Positions 33,478 through 34,115 of a stretch of DNA of 34,115 nt are shown piece after piece (positions within the stretch are counted from its first letter, which is position 1; each line of letters starts with the position of its first letter). The notes below the pieces were generated by a model that was not told where the DNA came from, searched no databases, and saw only the letters and a program-made list of their open reading frames with translations. The stretch is taken from NCBI RefSeq assembly GCF_001641695.1, contig NZ_LSEF01000110.1, forward strand, positions 1 through 34,115. The letters are read 5' to 3'. The position numbers were made by a program, and so were the translations under genes. This stretch comes from Bradyrhizobium neotropicale. GTDB lineage: Bacteria; Pseudomonadota; Alphaproteobacteria; Rhizobiales; Xanthobacteraceae.

Positions 33478-34115
33478 GCCGCTCGAGCGGAGAACGTTGA
33501 TGCCGGGGTCCAATTCCAGGGCAGAAGCTCGTCCAGCCGATGAGCTGGGTGGGCGGCGATGCGAGCAAGGACGTCGGCCAGCCAAGCTTGCGGGTCGACG
33601 CCGTTCATTTTTGCTGTGACGATCAGGCTGTACATGGCCGCGGCGCGCCGTCCACCGCGATCAGATCCGCAGAACAGCCAGGACTTCCGGCCAAGAGCGA
33701 TTCCTCGCAAGCCCCGTTCGGCGGCATTGTTGGAGAGACACACGCGTCCATCTTCCAGGAACAGCGTGAAGCTCGCCCAACGCTTCAGGATGTAGTTGAA
33801 CGCCTTGGCCAGGTCATGGCCGCGAGACAGTTTGGCGAGTTGCTCGCGCATGTAGACCTGAAGGTCCCCGACCAGAGGCCGGCTCAGCGTCTGTCGCACC
33901 TGAAGGCGCTCCTCGGTGCTCTTGCCGTTGATGGAGCGTTCGATCTCGAACAGCGCATCGATCCGCCGCACGACCTCGATCGCGATCGGAGAGAGCGGGA
34001 TTTCCTTTTTTCCGGCGCCCTTGCGCCGGGCATTCTCTTCGATGTCGGCCATGGCAAAGAACGGGCGCCTTCCATGCGACCAGCAGGCAGCTTCCCGGAT
34101 CGGTCCGGGCTGGCG
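33474..34115 (-). CDS. IS66 transposase (TnpC), C-terminal part
   Basis: About 213 residues are visible; the frame is still open at the window end, so the start is missing. It begins PIREAACWSHGRRPFFAMAD, the block after the second catalytic Asp. Then come the helical insertion with RRIDALFEIERSIN and the last DDE Glu region VCLSNNAAERGLRGIALGRK, with a C-terminal domain AMYSLIVTAKMNGVDPQAWL and LARIAAHPAHRLDELLPWNW, all standard for IS66. It shows no stop or shift. Confidence 0.93.
   Translation of the reverse strand, partial: RQPGPIREAACWSHGRRPFFAMADIEENARRKGAGKKEIPLSPIAIEVVRRIDALFEIERSINGKSTEERLQVRQTLSRPLVGDLQVYMREQLAKLSRGHDLAKAFNYILKRWASFTLFLEDGRVCLSNNAAERGLRGIALGRKSWLFCGSDRGGRRAAAMYSLIVTAKMNGVDPQAWLADVLARIAAHPAHRLDELLPWNWTPASTFSARAA

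Larger units (their letters stand above)
33238..34115 (-). mobile_element. IS66-family element, partial (runs off the window)
   Basis: It contains the 3' part of the IS66 transposase and a passenger gene in an ATGA overlap. The rest (the upstream tnpA/tnpB-type ORFs and the other end) is outside the window. Confidence 0.85.

Overview
The window looks like an accessory, island-type region of a high-GC alphaproteobacterium, most probably Bradyrhizobium or a close relative. The basis is GC-rich codon use, the resemblance of several hypothetical and passenger proteins to rhizobial families, RIT-type recombinase remnants, an ISL3 and an IS66 element, and a sigma-54/XylR-type aromatic catabolism locus. 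The species cannot be fixed from the sequence alone.

Layout. Positions 1-1752 hold a complete ISL3-family insertion sequence with matching ends, inserted into panB (pantothenate synthesis). Positions 3229-19205 form a defence and toxin-antitoxin zone. It contains a PHP-ATPase of the TrlF type (3229-6084), decayed Fic and AbiE fragments (6552-7274), and a complete minus-strand Wadjet operon jetABCD (14419 down to 7618) with a frameshifted, overlapping fifth ORF. Next come an AbiEi-like antitoxin behind a clear promoter/operator whose toxin partner is truncated, two unknown small genes, a broken HNH-like gene running into a broken AbiU2-like gene, and a FicA-like antitoxin with a frameshifted fic. 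Positions 19212-19490 are junction debris (ribbon-helix-helix and integrase tails).

Positions 19646-25365 are a catabolic locus. A XylR/DmpR-type sigma-54 activator diverges from an aromatic aldehyde dehydrogenase and a zinc alcohol dehydrogenase that sit behind a near-perfect -24/-12 promoter; an esterase pseudogene follows. Positions 25468-27156 are hipBA with four evenly spaced operator palindromes. Positions 27584-28074 are RIT recombinase remnants, followed by an RMD1/DUF155-family membrane-anchored protein. Positions 29123-30502 are mostly degenerate. Positions 31190-32843 encode S-adenosylmethionine decarboxylase and an aminopropyltransferase that looks more like thermospermine synthase (ACL5 type) than ordinary spermidine synthase. 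The window ends inside an IS66 element carrying a small passenger gene.

Two themes stand out. Wadjet, TrlF, AbiE, AbiU2, Fic and HipBA are all anti-invader or stress modules and form a defence island. Many of them carry single-base frameshifts, several in G runs, or are cut at recombination junctions. The large nuclease/ATPase systems (jetABCD, TrlF) are intact, while the small toxin genes are mostly dead or decapitated and their antitoxins survive. Whether every frameshift is real or some are sequencing errors cannot be told from the sequence alone.
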